From the NCBI RefSeq assembly GCF_019204045.1, contig NZ_JAGSPC010000001.1:1364001-1428000 (forward strand): 64,000 bases of DNA, in the 5' to 3' direction. This document shows, one piece after another, positions 7,295 through 16,606 of this stretch. This DNA is from Erythrobacter crassostreae (lineage in GTDB: Bacteria; Pseudomonadota; Alphaproteobacteria; Sphingomonadales; Sphingomonadaceae). Every line of letters begins with the position of its first letter. The first letter of the stretch is position 1. The notes beneath the pieces are model-generated. The model was not told the DNA's origin, did no database searches, and saw nothing but the letters and a program-made list of their open reading frames with translations. Made by a program: the position numbers and the translations under genes.

Positions 7295-8578
7295 TTATTC
7301 AGCTGGCTCTTCCACTGGCGTTTTGTCTTTTTTCGCGAGCAGCGATTTGAGATCGAAACCGCCAAGCAGCGACTTCTTCTCTTCGGTGATTGAAGACAAA
7401 TCGTCTTCGCTCGCGCCTGTGATACGCTCGGCAAGCTGGCTGATCGCAGCCGTTGCCTTGCTCGATTTGTTGGCTTCGACGAACACCTGACCCAGCTTGG
7501 CAGCATTGGCTGCTGCCTTCGCATCGTAAGGTACGACAACGTCAATCTTACGCTCGATCGAGGCTTCGAAATCAGACTTGCTGATTTCAGCCACGCCCGG
7601 CTGCACTTTGTTGCATACGATCATCGGATGCGCATGCGGTGCGTTCGTTTTCAGCCATGACAGGATACGGATCGTATCGCGTGCCGATGCCAGCGTCAGA
7701 TCGCAGGTCAGAACCACAAGGTTCACGTCTGCGAGCAGATGCGGGAAGTTGATCAGCATGTTGCGCGGCATGTCGATGACCGTCATCTCAAAGGCAGAGC
7801 GGAACTCTTCTTCAAGCTGCACAAAGGCAGAACCATCGGTCATCAGCGGTTGGCTGATAGGAGCCTCTGCCGAGAGGATCGAGAGCTTTTCATGAGCGCG
7901 CGTCATGGCGCGTTCGATGAACAGCCCGTCAATCCGGCTGGGGTTGTCGATTGCGTCTGTCAGACCGCGGCCCGGCTCCAGATCAAGCGCAAGCGCGCCT
8001 GTGCCGAAGTGAATGTCGAGATCCAGCAGAGCTGTGGGCGCATCGTGCTCGCCGCTGAACAGCCATGCGAGTGACGTTGCCAGCGTCGAAGCGCCAACCC
8101 CGCCGCGTGTACCCACGACTGCCGTTGAAATGTGACGTTTGACTGTCTCGCCATCGCCCGCTTTCGGGGATGTGAAGACGGCCAGCGCCTGATTCAGCGA
8201 ATCGTGCAGCTGCTGTGCGTTGAGCGGTTTCAGCAGGTAATCGTGGATGCCGCTCGCGACGAGGTCGCGGTAGAGGCGCACATCGTTCACCTGACCGATT
8301 GCGATCACAACGGTGCCAGGCTCGCAAACCTCGGCCAAAGCGTTGATATCGTTCAGCGGGTCACCGCTTTCCGAAAGATCAACGACAAGGATGGCCGGAC
8401 TAGCGCTGACAGACAGCGACTGGATCGCGTTGCGAAGGCCGCCTTTGTTGCACTTTTCTGGCTGCCAGCCCATTTCGATGACCACCGGACGCAGCACGTC
8501 CAGAGCAGCATCGTCACAGATATAAGCCGCAAATGCGTCGCGATTGCCAGGTAGACCTGATTTCCATGGAGCATTCAT
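7295..8578 (-). CDS. cpaE: Tad pilus localisation protein CpaE (TadZ)
   Basis: MinD/ParA-like protein (427 aa) that positions the Tad machine at the pole or membrane. The N-terminal ~130 residues form an atypical receiver-like domain (AILVVDLSESGDP, then YLLKPLNAQQL). The ATPase-like domain follows, with the deviant P-loop VGTRGGVGASTLATSLAWL near residue 153, which lacks the usual signature lysine, as is typical of this family. TALLDLDIHFGTGALALDLEPGRGL is the next conserved block. The tail is charged (KKDKTPVEEPAE). It lies 3 bp after cpaD and directly before the gap that should hold cpaF. Confidence 0.92.
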   Translation of the reverse strand: MNAPWKSGLPGNRDAFAAYICDDAALDVLRPVVIEMGWQPEKCNKGGLRNAIQSLSVSASPAILVVDLSESGDPLNDINALAEVCEPGTVVIAIGQVNDVRLYRDLVASGIHDYLLKPLNAQQLHDSLNQALAVFTSPKAGDGETVKRHISTAVVGTRGGVGASTLATSLAWLFSGEHDAPTALLDLDIHFGTGALALDLEPGRGLTDAIDNPSRIDGLFIERAMTRAHEKLSILSAEAPISQPLMTDGSAFVQLEEEFRSAFEMTVIDMPRNMLINFPHLLADVNLVVLTCDLTLASARDTIRILSWLKTNAPHAHPMIVCNKVQPGVAEISKSDFEASIERKIDVVVPYDAKAAANAAKLGQVFVEANKSSKATAAISQLAERITGASEDDLSSITEEKKSLLGGFDLKSLLAKKDKTPVEEPAE

Positions 8579-8581
8579 AAC

Positions 8582-9229
8582 TTACTGTCCTCCGTCGCCT
8601 TGAGCGTTCTGCAGGCCACCGGCACCGGTGGGGGTTGCTTCACGATATGTGTCGATAGCTTTTGTGCCGGTCACGATGACTTGTTCGCCTGAACCTTTTT
8701 GGCCTTCGAGAAGGTCTTCAGGATTGGCGACCATGGCAGCCAGGTTGCTGTTCACACCGCAACCGTAGCCTGGGCTACTGGCGTTCATGTAGTTTGTATC
8801 CGACTTGGCCGACCAATCTGGGCAACCCGGGACCGATGCGGTCGATCGGGTGATGACCACGCGGGCCTGACCTGGATTGAGATAACCCGAAGTCGCCGGT
8901 GCAACCTTGCTGACGATGATGCCATAACGGCCCGCCAGATCGTTGACCGCGGTTGAAACAGCGGTGCTGTTCGCCGGATCTTCGATAGTGACACGGTCAC
9001 CATAGCGAAGGTCCATCGCTTCAAACCAGCCGTTCAGTCGTGATTGCTCGCCAATTGGCAGGCCCGACGCGTTGGTTTGTACGTCGAACGTGAAGTTCGT
9101 GCGTTCCACCACCGCTTGTTTGGTGCTGTAAAGCGAAGTGTTTGTCGCAACACCGCCGCAGCCTGCTGTTACCAGACCGATCGAGAGTGCGAGAGCCCCC
9201 GCGAGTTTGCCTTTTTGTGCAATGAGCAT
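8582..9229 (-). CDS. cpaD: Tad pilus lipoprotein CpaD
   Basis: Periplasmic/outer-membrane lipoprotein (215 aa) that assists the CpaC secretin. The ATG (MLIAQKGK) is preferred to a GTG nine bases upstream because GGTGAG then serves as ribosome site. The signal sequence ends in a lipobox (LVTAGC), giving an acylated Cys near residue 25. The domain has the CpaD pattern FEAMDLRYGDRVTIEDP and a C-terminal CPDWSAKSDTNYMNASSPGYGCGVNSNLAAMVANPEDLL. It lies between cpaE and cpaC in the pilus operon. Confidence 0.9.
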   Translation of the reverse strand: MLIAQKGKLAGALALSIGLVTAGCGGVATNTSLYSTKQAVVERTNFTFDVQTNASGLPIGEQSRLNGWFEAMDLRYGDRVTIEDPANSTAVSTAVNDLAGRYGIIVSKVAPATSGYLNPGQARVVITRSTASVPGCPDWSAKSDTNYMNASSPGYGCGVNSNLAAMVANPEDLLEGQKGSGEQVIVTGTKAIDTYREATPTGAGGLQNAQGDGGQ

Positions 9230-9247
9230 TGTTCTCACCTTTCTCGA

Positions 9248-10930
9248 TTAGAGGCTGAAGCCGGGGGCCGCGGCATCTGCTGTGCGGCCCTTCTTCTTGC
9301 GATTTTGCTTGTCCGCGCTGCGCGGTTTCTTCGGAGCATTGGTCGGGACAATCGCCGCCGGATCAGCATTGCTCACATCAGGAAGCGGTGCTTCCTCATC
9401 GGCAGCGCGTGGTCCCGGACGGGTTTCACCCGAAACACCGTCATGCTCTTTGTTCAACAGCAACTGCTGAAGCTCAGTTGACGAACGGTATCCGTCGGTC
9501 GGCAGCTTGATGTCGCTGGCATTGACCGGCTTCACCAGGAACGGCGTGACAACAATAACCAGTTCGGTTTCGCCGCGACGATAATCGCGTGAACGGAACA
9601 GGTTGCCGAGGATTGGCACATCGCCAAGGCCAGGGGCCTTATCCAGCGCATTCTGCGAGCTGTTGCTCATCAGGCCAGCGATCATGAAGCTCTGGCCGGA
9701 GCCGAGTTCCACAGTCGTTTCAGTCCGGCGAATTGTAAGCGCAGGAACTTGGAAACCGTTGAGCGTGACCGAACCCTGCGTCGAAAGCTCGGAAACTTCC
9801 GGGCGAACCCGCAGAGAAATCCGGCCATTCGAAAGAACGGTTGGTGTGTAAGCAAGGCTAACGCCGAAATCGCGATATTCGATAGCGACATTGCCCAGAC
9901 CCTGACTAATCGGGATCGGGAATTCGCCGCCAGCGAGGAACGTGGCTGTCTCACCAGAAAGCGCAGTCAGATTTGGCTGCGACAGAGTGGTGATAAGACC
10001 AAGACGTTCGGACAGATCAAGCGCACCCAGTACATCGAGGCCGAAGAGACGACCCAATCCGCCGAGTGTCGTGTTGCCGGCTGAATTGACGCCGGGGCCC
10101 TGGATCGTGATGTTTTCACCGGTTACCGGATCAACGCCCACGATAAGGCCTGGGTTTTGTACGCCGTTGCCGACCGCTAGCGGTCCATCAAGACGAAACT
10201 CACCGTTGCCGAGTGCGCGCCCTGTACCGACTGCACCGCGGAAACCGCCGGTCGAGAAATCGTAAGTGGACAGATTGCCACCGATCTCACGGACGAGGCT
10301 GCGGCTGACTTCGGCAAACTTCACTTGCAGGTTAACCTGCAGCGGGGTTGCTGTCTTCAGACGGGTGATGACATTGGCATCTTCACCAAGGAATGCTTCG
10401 ACAAGCCGCTGCGCTTCGGCGGCGTCTTCAGGCGCACCGACTGTACCGGTAAGCAGAACTGTGTTGCTGCCCATGGTCGCCACGTTGATGCTGGCATCCG
10501 GCATAGCAAGAGCCATCATCTGATCGATGCTGCCGATATTGTTGCCGACACGGATATTGGCAGCAAATACGACATCACCGCGAGCGTTGCTGGCATAGAT
10601 GGTTGTTTCACCGCCAGCTTTGCCGAACACGTACAGTTGACGCTGTGATTTGACCTGAACGTCTGCGACGTTTTCATTGGCGACAAATACATCGGCCATT
10701 GAACCAGGTATGGTTACGAGCTCGCCTTTACCGATCGACAGGACAATTTCCTGCGATGGTTTGACGACCTGCTGGGCTGTGGCGGTGGCCACTGGCACCG
10801 CTGCAAGCGGCGCTGCGGCGATACTCGCAAGCAGCAGTTTGGCAGTAAGTTGGCGCTTCATTTTGCGGCCCCCCATGGGTTTCCGTTTATCCGTCAAGAC
10901 GGATTTCGAGCTTTGTGTTTTGAGAAACAT
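9248..10930 (-). CDS. cpaC: Tad pilus secretin CpaC (RcpA)
   Basis: Outer-membrane secretin of the Tad pilus (up to 560 aa). The long start has a GAGGGG site 7 bases upstream; an alternative ATG 23 codons later (MKRQLTAK, position 10861) gives a more conventional signal peptide, so the start is uncertain. After the signal peptide come an N-terminal pilus/BON-like region (IVLSIGKGELVTIPG; VLLTGTVGAPEDAAEAQRLV) and the secretin domain with TLSQPNLTALSGETATFLAGGEFPIPI and VELGSGQSFMIAGL, then DKAPGLGDVPILGNLFRS. The C-terminal ~80 residues are acidic then basic low complexity. Confidence 0.93.
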   Translation of the reverse strand: MFLKTQSSKSVLTDKRKPMGGRKMKRQLTAKLLLASIAAAPLAAVPVATATAQQVVKPSQEIVLSIGKGELVTIPGSMADVFVANENVADVQVKSQRQLYVFGKAGGETTIYASNARGDVVFAANIRVGNNIGSIDQMMALAMPDASINVATMGSNTVLLTGTVGAPEDAAEAQRLVEAFLGEDANVITRLKTATPLQVNLQVKFAEVSRSLVREIGGNLSTYDFSTGGFRGAVGTGRALGNGEFRLDGPLAVGNGVQNPGLIVGVDPVTGENITIQGPGVNSAGNTTLGGLGRLFGLDVLGALDLSERLGLITTLSQPNLTALSGETATFLAGGEFPIPISQGLGNVAIEYRDFGVSLAYTPTVLSNGRISLRVRPEVSELSTQGSVTLNGFQVPALTIRRTETTVELGSGQSFMIAGLMSNSSQNALDKAPGLGDVPILGNLFRSRDYRRGETELVIVVTPFLVKPVNASDIKLPTDGYRSSTELQQLLLNKEHDGVSGETRPGPRAADEEAPLPDVSNADPAAIVPTNAPKKPRSADKQNRKKKGRTADAAAPGFSL

Positions 10931-10941
10931 GTGTTGTCCCC

Positions 10942-12033
10942 TCAGCGCACGAGTTGCGGCGTTGGACCGCCATTCGAGCTAGACCGGCGAAGCGAGCTGT
11001 TGTTCGCGCCGCGAGCCGTGCTTACGGGCACTTCGCTAGTGGCTTTGCCGCGTGTCACGCGGACCGTTGGGCCGCTGCGAACGGGTGCACCGCTAGCCGA
11101 AGACGAAACGCCAATGGCAGGAGGAGTTGGCTTCATTGCCTGCAATTGTGCTTTGGCTTTGGCCTCTTCCTGACGGCGGAATTTCGATACGTCGAAAGCA
11201 GTCTGGTAGGTCTGCTTGCCATCAACTGGACGCGTTACCGCAGCACGAAGGAGACGCTCTTCCTCTTCAGGCGATGCGCCCTCTGGGATTTTGATGTCAC
11301 CGTTTGCGATTGCGCGATCAAGCTCGGCCTGATTGTCCGCAAGCGAACGCAGAACCAGGCTCAAGGTGCCCATCGTTTGCGCAACCGCGATCTTCTCGGC
11401 CAGCTTCGGAGTAACTTCGAGCGTTACCGTGCGGAAAGCGCGAACAACTGTCTTGCCTTCTTCATTAGTAACAGTCTCAGTCGACTGGTCAGTGGCGAGA
11501 ACGCGGAGGTTGCGAAGAATGGTTTCCGCGCCTTCAAAATCTACGTCAGTGACTTTGTTTTCGTATTTCTGCGTAAGCAGCAGGTCAACGCGGTCACCCG
11601 GGAATACAAAGCCGGCAACGCCGGTACGGGCGGACACTGGAACTGTCACAGCGCGCATGCCAGCGCCCAAAGCCGCAGCAAGGAAGCCGCGATCGCCAGG
11701 GCTAACCAGCGACCCTTGGGTCACAGGCTCACCAGCGGTAACAGGAAGACGGACAACAGTACCGATCAACTGGTTCACATCGGATTCGCCTTCAATGAAG
11801 TAGGCGTCCTGAACGAGTTCTTCTGGCCATTGCTGATATCCCAGCGCGTCGGCTGTGATAATCGTGCCCGCGGGTAGACCGCGATTGGCGACCAGAACTT
11901 TCGGGCCTTCTGGCACAGGGGCCGCGAGGACCTCTGGCGCAGCGCCTTCTGCGAACATGCTCCGCGCAGCAAAGGCAGTACCGACCGCGATGATCAGTGC
12001 TCCAAGCAGCAGAACCAGTTTCTTCCTATCCAT
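10942..12033 (-). CDS. cpaB: Tad pilus periplasmic protein CpaB (RcpC)
   Basis: Inner-membrane-anchored periplasmic protein (363 aa) that associates with the secretin. An N-terminal TM (LVLLLGALIIAVGTAFAARSMF) is followed by an SAF domain (VLVANRGLPAGTIITADAL, about residues 45-110) and the RcpC-type domain (RAVTVPVSARTGVAGFVFPGDRVDLLLT). The last ~80 residues are Ser/Arg/Pro-rich and probably disordered. It is separated from cpaC by only 11 bp and from cpaA by 88 bp. Confidence 0.93.
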   Translation of the reverse strand: MDRKKLVLLLGALIIAVGTAFAARSMFAEGAAPEVLAAPVPEGPKVLVANRGLPAGTIITADALGYQQWPEELVQDAYFIEGESDVNQLIGTVVRLPVTAGEPVTQGSLVSPGDRGFLAAALGAGMRAVTVPVSARTGVAGFVFPGDRVDLLLTQKYENKVTDVDFEGAETILRNLRVLATDQSTETVTNEEGKTVVRAFRTVTLEVTPKLAEKIAVAQTMGTLSLVLRSLADNQAELDRAIANGDIKIPEGASPEEEERLLRAAVTRPVDGKQTYQTAFDVSKFRRQEEAKAKAQLQAMKPTPPAIGVSSSASGAPVRSGPTVRVTRGKATSEVPVSTARGANNSSLRRSSSNGGPTPQLVR

Positions 12034-12099
12034 GGCTTCTTAGCCCCCTAATTAATGCCCCAAAACGGTTGTTGGGCGGGTATGGTTTAACTGCATACG

Positions 12100-12121
12100 A
12101 CCTGATTGGTTAAAATCAGGT
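12100..12121 (-). other. Hairpin between cpaA and cpaB
   Basis: ACCTGAT (12100-12106) pairs with ATCAGGT (12115-12121) immediately after the cpaA stop on the minus strand. No T tract follows, so it may be an mRNA-processing or attenuation hairpin that separates expression of the peptidase from the structural genes, or may be chance. Confidence 0.35.
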
Positions 12122-12604
12122 TCACGCGATGCTTGCCGTGTCCGGCATGTAATTGACGACCAGCACCCAAAGACCGCCAAATGCGATGGCCACGCCGTAT
12201 GGAATGGCGAGGCGTTCTTTTTGTTGCTGAAGGAAATGCCAGGCGCCCATGACGATGGTCAGGACGCCGCCTGCGATTGCCATGATGACAAGCAGTTGAA
12301 GAAATGCGCTTGGTTCAATCCAGAGCGCGAGCGCGGTCAGCAGCTTTACATCGCCGCCGCCCATCATATTCAGCGCGAACATTCCGGCCAGAACTGCAAA
12401 AGCTGCAGCGGCAACGCCGACTTGCATCGCAATGTCCGGCCACAGGGCAAGACCGCTGCTCCACCAGAAAGCTGGCGCAAATACCGCGATTGCCAGATTC
12501 AGCTTGTTGCTGATCTGACGGCTGCGGATATCTGTGAACGCGGCAAAGAGCAGCGCGATTGCCAAGGCAATCAGCAGACCGTAATGAACGTACATCGTAA
12601 GCAT
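12122..12604 (-). CDS. cpaA: Prepilin peptidase CpaA (TadV)
   Basis: A24-family aspartic prepilin peptidase (160 aa), a membrane enzyme that cleaves Flp pilin leaders. The start is taken at MLTMYVHYG because residues upstream are low complexity and lack TM character; MYVHYG three codons later is also possible. The two catalytic aspartates are visible in FTDIRSRQISNKLN (about residue 28) and GGGDVKLLTALALW (about residue 90). Four to five TM helices cover the protein. It is the first gene of the minus-strand pilus operon; no flp pilin gene is seen upstream, so the pilin must be elsewhere. Confidence 0.9.
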   Translation of the reverse strand: MLTMYVHYGLLIALAIALLFAAFTDIRSRQISNKLNLAIAVFAPAFWWSSGLALWPDIAMQVGVAAAAFAVLAGMFALNMMGGGDVKLLTALALWIEPSAFLQLLVIMAIAGGVLTIVMGAWHFLQQQKERLAIPYGVAIAFGGLWVLVVNYMPDTASIA

Positions 12605-12785
12605 GAATGCCCCCAAAGGTGGCCCGCCGGATTGTCCGGATGGACCGATTGAGGGTGTTGCTACAGGTGAGTGCTTACCAAATAGTAACCAAACCTTGAG
12701 GCGTGAAATTATCCAAGTGAGTGAAGCACAGTCCTCAACCAAACAAGCATCCGGCGACGTGATTAATCGCCGGGCCATTCCGCCA

Positions 12786-13706
12786 ATGGCCACCGAAACA
12801 ATCTGGCATGCGCCGGATGGCCACGCAGTGCGCCGGATCGATTGGCCGGGCGCAGCGGAGAAACCGCGCGGATCAATCCTGTTTCTGCCCGGACGGGGCG
12901 ATGCCTATGAGAAATATCTTGAATCGCTCGAAGAGTGGCACCGTGCCGGTTGGCGCGTAACCGGAGCAGATTGGCGCGGGCAGGCTGGCAGCGGCCGCTT
13001 GGGCGGTGATGCGGTTACCGGACATATCTCTGACTTCAATGTCTGGGTTGAAGATCTTGCCGCGCTGTGGGCCGATTGGGTGGCAAAAACGCCGGGCCCG
13101 CACGTGCTCGCCGCGCATTCGATGGGTGGTCAGGTCGTACTGCGCGCTTTGGTCGAGAAACGCGTTGATCCTGATGCTGTGTTCTTGAGCGCTCCGATGC
13201 TGGGCATGTCAGGCCCGCCTTTGCCGCTGTCAGTGCTTCACGGCGTGGCAAAGATGATGACCCGGGTGGGTGATCCAAAGCGGCAGGCATGGAAATGGAG
13301 CGAGAAGCCGGGCGAGCTGCCGCTGGGCCGCGCGACCTTGCTCACCCATGACAATGACCGTTACGAAGACGAAGGCTGGTGGCGCGACAAACGCCCCGAA
13401 CTCGTGATGGGGCCGGCAAGTTGGCACTGGGTAGAGCGCGCTTATGCTTCGTGGCGGGAGCTTGAAGAGGAGGGCGCGCTTGAAAGCGTGCAAACGCCGG
13501 TGCTGATAATCTCCACTTCTTCGGACAAACTCGTCAGTCACGAATCCAATGTTCGCGCGGCGCAGCGCCTGCCCAATGGCGAGCTGATGGAACTTGGCAA
13601 AGAAGCGGCGCATGAAGTGCTGCGCGAAGTTGATGCGGTGCGTGATCCAATCATGCAGAGGATCGCCGATTTTCTTGCGTCCCATGCTCCGGCCAAAGCC
13701 CACTGA
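12786..13706 (+). CDS. Alpha/beta hydrolase (serine hydrolase, S33/monoglyceride lipase-like)
   Basis: Cytoplasmic alpha/beta hydrolase (306 aa). The nucleophile elbow AAHSMGGQV lies near residue 117, the acid is probably in IISTSSDKLVSH and the catalytic His in AAHEVLRE. SILFLPGRGDAYEKY gives the oxyanion region. The ATG giving MATETIW is chosen from domain length; no good Shine-Dalgarno is seen and an in-frame GTG 23 codons upstream is an alternative. The gene runs divergently from cpaA and lies 6 bp before a FAD oxidoreductase, so the two are probably cotranscribed. Substrate unknown. Confidence 0.88.
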   Translation: MATETIWHAPDGHAVRRIDWPGAAEKPRGSILFLPGRGDAYEKYLESLEEWHRAGWRVTGADWRGQAGSGRLGGDAVTGHISDFNVWVEDLAALWADWVAKTPGPHVLAAHSMGGQVVLRALVEKRVDPDAVFLSAPMLGMSGPPLPLSVLHGVAKMMTRVGDPKRQAWKWSEKPGELPLGRATLLTHDNDRYEDEGWWRDKRPELVMGPASWHWVERAYASWRELEEEGALESVQTPVLIISTSSDKLVSHESNVRAAQRLPNGELMELGKEAAHEVLREVDAVRDPIMQRIADFLASHAPAKAH

Positions 13707-13712
13707 TACCAC

Positions 13713-14819
13713 ATGACTGGCACCGTCTACGATTTCGCGATTGTTGGCGCAGGGATGGCGGGTGCAAGCCTTGCCGCCGAACTTGCTCCTTTTGCGAAAG
13801 TACTGGTGCTCGAAGCCGAAGATGTGCCGGGATACCATTCAACAGGCCGGTCCGCTGCGTTCTGGGAGGAATGCTACGGAGGGCCCGGCGTTGTTCCCCT
13901 GACGCTCGCATCGGGGCGCTATCTGCAAGAGAACGGTTTCCTAAGGCAGCGCGGCGCGCTGTATGTCGGACGCGCACAAGACCGCGCTCAAATGGATGAT
14001 TTCGTTGAGACCTTCAACGGCACGGGTGTCACGATCGAGCGGCTGGACAGCGGCGGCCTGAAAGAGCGCGTGCCTGCGATCCGCGATGAATGGTGCGATG
14101 CGATTTGGGAGCCTGCCTGCGCAGATATCGATGTGGCAGGGCTGCACCAGCATTACCTTAAACAGCTAAAGGTTGAATGCGCAGATCTGGTATGCCGTGC
14201 GCGTGCCGGCTCTTTCAGCAGGACTGACGGTGTCTGGACTATCCAGACCGAAAGCGGACAGGAATTCCGCGCTGCCAACATCGTGAACGCGGCTGGAGCT
14301 TGGGCGGATAACCTCGCGCAGCTCGCCGGTGCCAAACCAATCGGGATTACTCCCTATCGCCGGACGGTGGCACAATTGCGGGTTTCGCCCGAGGCACCAG
14401 ATGATCTGCCGCTGGTGCTCGATATCAACGGCGATTTCTATTTCAAATCTGATGGTGGCCGTCTTTGGCTTAGCCCGCATGACGAAATTCCGACACAGCC
14501 TTGTGATGCCGCGCCTGAGGAGATTGACGTCGCGCTGGTTATCGACCGGTTCCAGAAAGTGACAAACTGGCACATAGAGGCGGTCGAGCACCGCTGGGCT
14601 GGCCTTAGAAGCTTCTCGCCTGACCGGCTGCCGGTTTACGGAGCCGATCCGCAAGTTGATGGCTTCATCTGGTTTGCGGGGCAGGGCGGTTTTGGTATCC
14701 AAACCGCACCGGCGGCTGCGCGGCTGGGTGCTCAGATCATTCTCGGTAGCAAACCGGACGGGCTGACCAGCGGGATTGATCGCGCTCCCTACGACCCGTC
14801 TCGATTTTTTACATCTTGA
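13713..14819 (+). CDS. FAD-dependent oxidoreductase (DAO family)
   Basis: Flavoenzyme of the D-amino-acid oxidase/glycerol-3-phosphate dehydrogenase superfamily (368 aa). The Rossmann dinucleotide motif IVGAGMAGASLAAEL opens the protein, and VLEAEDVPGYHSTGRSAAFW provides the ADP-ribose acid and the FAD contact. IVNAAGAWADNLAQLAG is the second conserved FAD block, and GFIWFAGQGGFGIQTAPAAARL the C-terminal FAD motif. No signal peptide is seen. It follows the hydrolase by 6 bp. The substrate (an amino or hydroxy acid) cannot be read from sequence. Confidence 0.9.
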   Translation: MTGTVYDFAIVGAGMAGASLAAELAPFAKVLVLEAEDVPGYHSTGRSAAFWEECYGGPGVVPLTLASGRYLQENGFLRQRGALYVGRAQDRAQMDDFVETFNGTGVTIERLDSGGLKERVPAIRDEWCDAIWEPACADIDVAGLHQHYLKQLKVECADLVCRARAGSFSRTDGVWTIQTESGQEFRAANIVNAAGAWADNLAQLAGAKPIGITPYRRTVAQLRVSPEAPDDLPLVLDINGDFYFKSDGGRLWLSPHDEIPTQPCDAAPEEIDVALVIDRFQKVTNWHIEAVEHRWAGLRSFSPDRLPVYGADPQVDGFIWFAGQGGFGIQTAPAAARLGAQIILGSKPDGLTSGIDRAPYDPSRFFTS

Positions 14820-14901
14820 GACCCGGCGAAACTCTAGCCAAGCGCCAGCCGATATGTAACAAACTGGCCAAAGCCCAAACACCAATCACGGGAGATTAAC
14901 G

Positions 14902-15078
14902 ATGGCTCACAAGTTCGAAATCTACAAAGACAAAGCCGAAGCGTTTCGTGTTCGCTTTAGCTATAATTCTGAAGTGATGTTCTCGACGCAAGGGTATTCG
15001 AGCAAAGCATCTGCACAGAACGCGATCGATTCGATCAAGAAAAACAGCCCGGGCGCTCCGGTTGAAGACAACTGCTAA
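14902..15078 (+). CDS. YegP-like (DUF1508) small protein
   Basis: A 58-residue protein, MAHKFEIYKDKAEAFRVRF followed by SYNSEVMFSTQGYSSKASAQNAIDSI, ending VEDNC. The FEIYKDKxxxFRxRF and GYxSKxSAxNAIxSIKKN patterns match the DUF1508/YegP family, a single compact repeat thought to bind a stress-related ligand; biochemical role not established. GGGAGA lies 6-8 bases before the ATG. It is a single gene followed by a strong terminator, which fits an abundant, independently expressed small protein. Confidence 0.85.
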   Translation: MAHKFEIYKDKAEAFRVRFSYNSEVMFSTQGYSSKASAQNAIDSIKKNSPGAPVEDNC

Positions 15079-15104
15079 GGCAGTGATGGACCTTTGGTCC
15101 TTAG

Positions 15105-15136
15105 CGGGCGTGCCCTTTGCGGGGCGCGCCCGTTTC
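15105..15136 (+). terminator. Terminator after the YegP-like gene
   Basis: An 11-bp stem (CGGGCGTGCCC with GGGCGCGCCCG, one G-U pair in RNA) with a 6-base loop is followed by TTTCT. It abuts the end of the convergent rnhA gene. Confidence 0.8.
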
Positions 15137-15591
15137 TATTCAGCGTCCGGTTCGGCCGCCGCGATTTCTTCGGCTGCATCGCTGGCCAGCTTGTCGACAC
15201 GCTCGTTTTCCGCGTGGCCCGAATGGCCTTTGACCCAGTGCCAGTCCACTTCGTGACGGGCCACAGCTGCGATTAGCTCGTGCCAGAGATCTTCGTTGCG
15301 GACGGGTTTTTTGCTGGCTGTGACCCAGCCTTTGCGCTGCCAGCCATCGACCCATTTGGTGATGCCGTCGATCACATATTTGCTGTCGGAATAGATATCG
15401 ACCTGACACGGTTCGATCAGTGCGCCGAGGCCTTTGATCACCGCTGTCATTTCCATGCGGTTGTTGGTCGTATCGTCCTCACCGCCTGACAGTTCTTTTT
15501 CGTGCTTGCCCATGCGTAGCAGAGCACCCCAGCCGCCGGGGCCTGGATTGCCCTTGCAGGCGCCATCTGTGAAAATTTCGACTTTCTTCAT
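15136..15591 (-). CDS. rnhA: Ribonuclease HI
   Basis: Cytoplasmic nuclease (151 aa) that cuts the RNA of RNA-DNA hybrids. The ATG giving [10 protein letters not shown] is preferred since GGAG lies 8 bases upstream. The four carboxylates of the active site are visible in [17 protein letters not shown] (Asp about 8), NNRMEMTAV (Glu about 46), YSDSKYV (Asp about 68) and [10 protein letters not shown] (Asp about 132). It is the last gene of the ispH-thrB-rnhA set, 28 bp after thrB. Confidence 0.96.
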   Translation of the reverse strand: MKKVEIFTDGACKGNPGPGGWGALLRMGKHEKELSGGEDDTTNNRMEMTAVIKGLGALIEPCQVDIYSDSKYVIDGITKWVDGWQRKGWVTASKKPVRNEDLWHELIAAVARHEVDWHWVKGHSGHAENERVDKLASDAAEEIAAAEPDAE

Positions 15592-15619
15592 GGCTCGCTC
15601 CATGCCGCGATACGTGGAA

Positions 15620-16588
15620 TCACGCAAATAGCTGGGCACCGTAATCATCATAATAGTGCCAACGAGAGACGAATTGCATTGGGTCCTTGCGTGTCACCAA
15701 TGCATCATCGGGTGTGTCGAGCCAGTCTTCTGCGCGGCTCGCAACAAAGCGAAGCGCGGTGCCTTTTGCGATTCCGGGAAGCAGCGCGCGCTCGTTTGTT
15801 TCGAGAGGACGTACACTCTCATATCCGGCGATGATCGCGCTGCCCACATCGGCGCGGTATCGGCCGCGATCATCGAAGCTCCACGCCGCATGTGTCGTTG
15901 CGAGATCAAGCGCCATTGCCCCGGTGCATGCGAAGTAGAAATCAATCAGGCCAGTCACTTTGCTGCCAAGCATCAGCACATTGTCCGGAAACAGATCCGC
16001 GTGGATGTTGGCTTGGGGCAGGCTGCCAAGGTCAAGCTCTGCCGCTTTGCGGGCAGGTTCCAACATCGCAGGCAGGGCGGGATTGATTGAGGCTAGACCG
16101 GTTTCTCCACAAGCCTGGAGCACCCGAAGATTGTCGGCAAAGCCCATCGTGTTTGCGCGAACCAGCCCAAAATCACCGCTCGCAAGATGTAGCCGCGCCA
16201 AAACCTCGCCAATCGCGCTGGCCTGCTCAGGCGTTGGCTGGGTCGGAGAAACCCCGGGAAGAAACTCGATCAAGGCAACAGCCTTGCCGTGTTCCATCCG
16301 GAACGCGTCGCCCGCTCGGTCATGGATTGTACGCGGAACGGGGCAGTCTTTGGCCGACAAATGATCAAGCAGGCCGAGGAAATAGGGCAGATCGGCCAAT
16401 TCGATCCGACGTTCATACATCGTCAGGATGTAGCGCGCGCCTTTGCCGTTAGGGCCCGTGGTTTCGATCAGCCAGTTTGAATTCGAAATGCCTTCTGCAA
16501 TTCCCTTCGCAGAGACCAGTTCGCCGACGTCATAATGCGCGATCAGCTCCGCAAGCTCTTCAGCGCCAAGATGGGTGTAGACAGCCAT
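15620..16588 (-). CDS. thrB: Homoserine kinase (APH-fold ThrB)
   Basis: Phosphorylates homoserine for threonine synthesis (322 aa). This is the aminoglycoside-phosphotransferase-fold version typical of proteobacteria, not the GHMP version. Visible marks: [11 protein letters not shown] in the N lobe, the catalytic loop [13 protein letters not shown] (Asp near 201) and the metal-binding [24 protein letters not shown]. Context between ispH and rnhA is a conserved order in sphingomonads. Confidence 0.94.
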   Translation of the reverse strand: MAVYTHLGAEELAELIAHYDVGELVSAKGIAEGISNSNWLIETTGPNGKGARYILTMYERRIELADLPYFLGLLDHLSAKDCPVPRTIHDRAGDAFRMEHGKAVALIEFLPGVSPTQPTPEQASAIGEVLARLHLASGDFGLVRANTMGFADNLRVLQACGETGLASINPALPAMLEPARKAAELDLGSLPQANIHADLFPDNVLMLGSKVTGLIDFYFACTGAMALDLATTHAAWSFDDRGRYRADVGSAIIAGYESVRPLETNERALLPGIAKGTALRFVASRAEDWLDTPDDALVTRKDPMQFVSRWHYYDDYGAQLFA

Positions 16589-16606
16589 GCCTGTGCGCGA
16601 GCCGTA

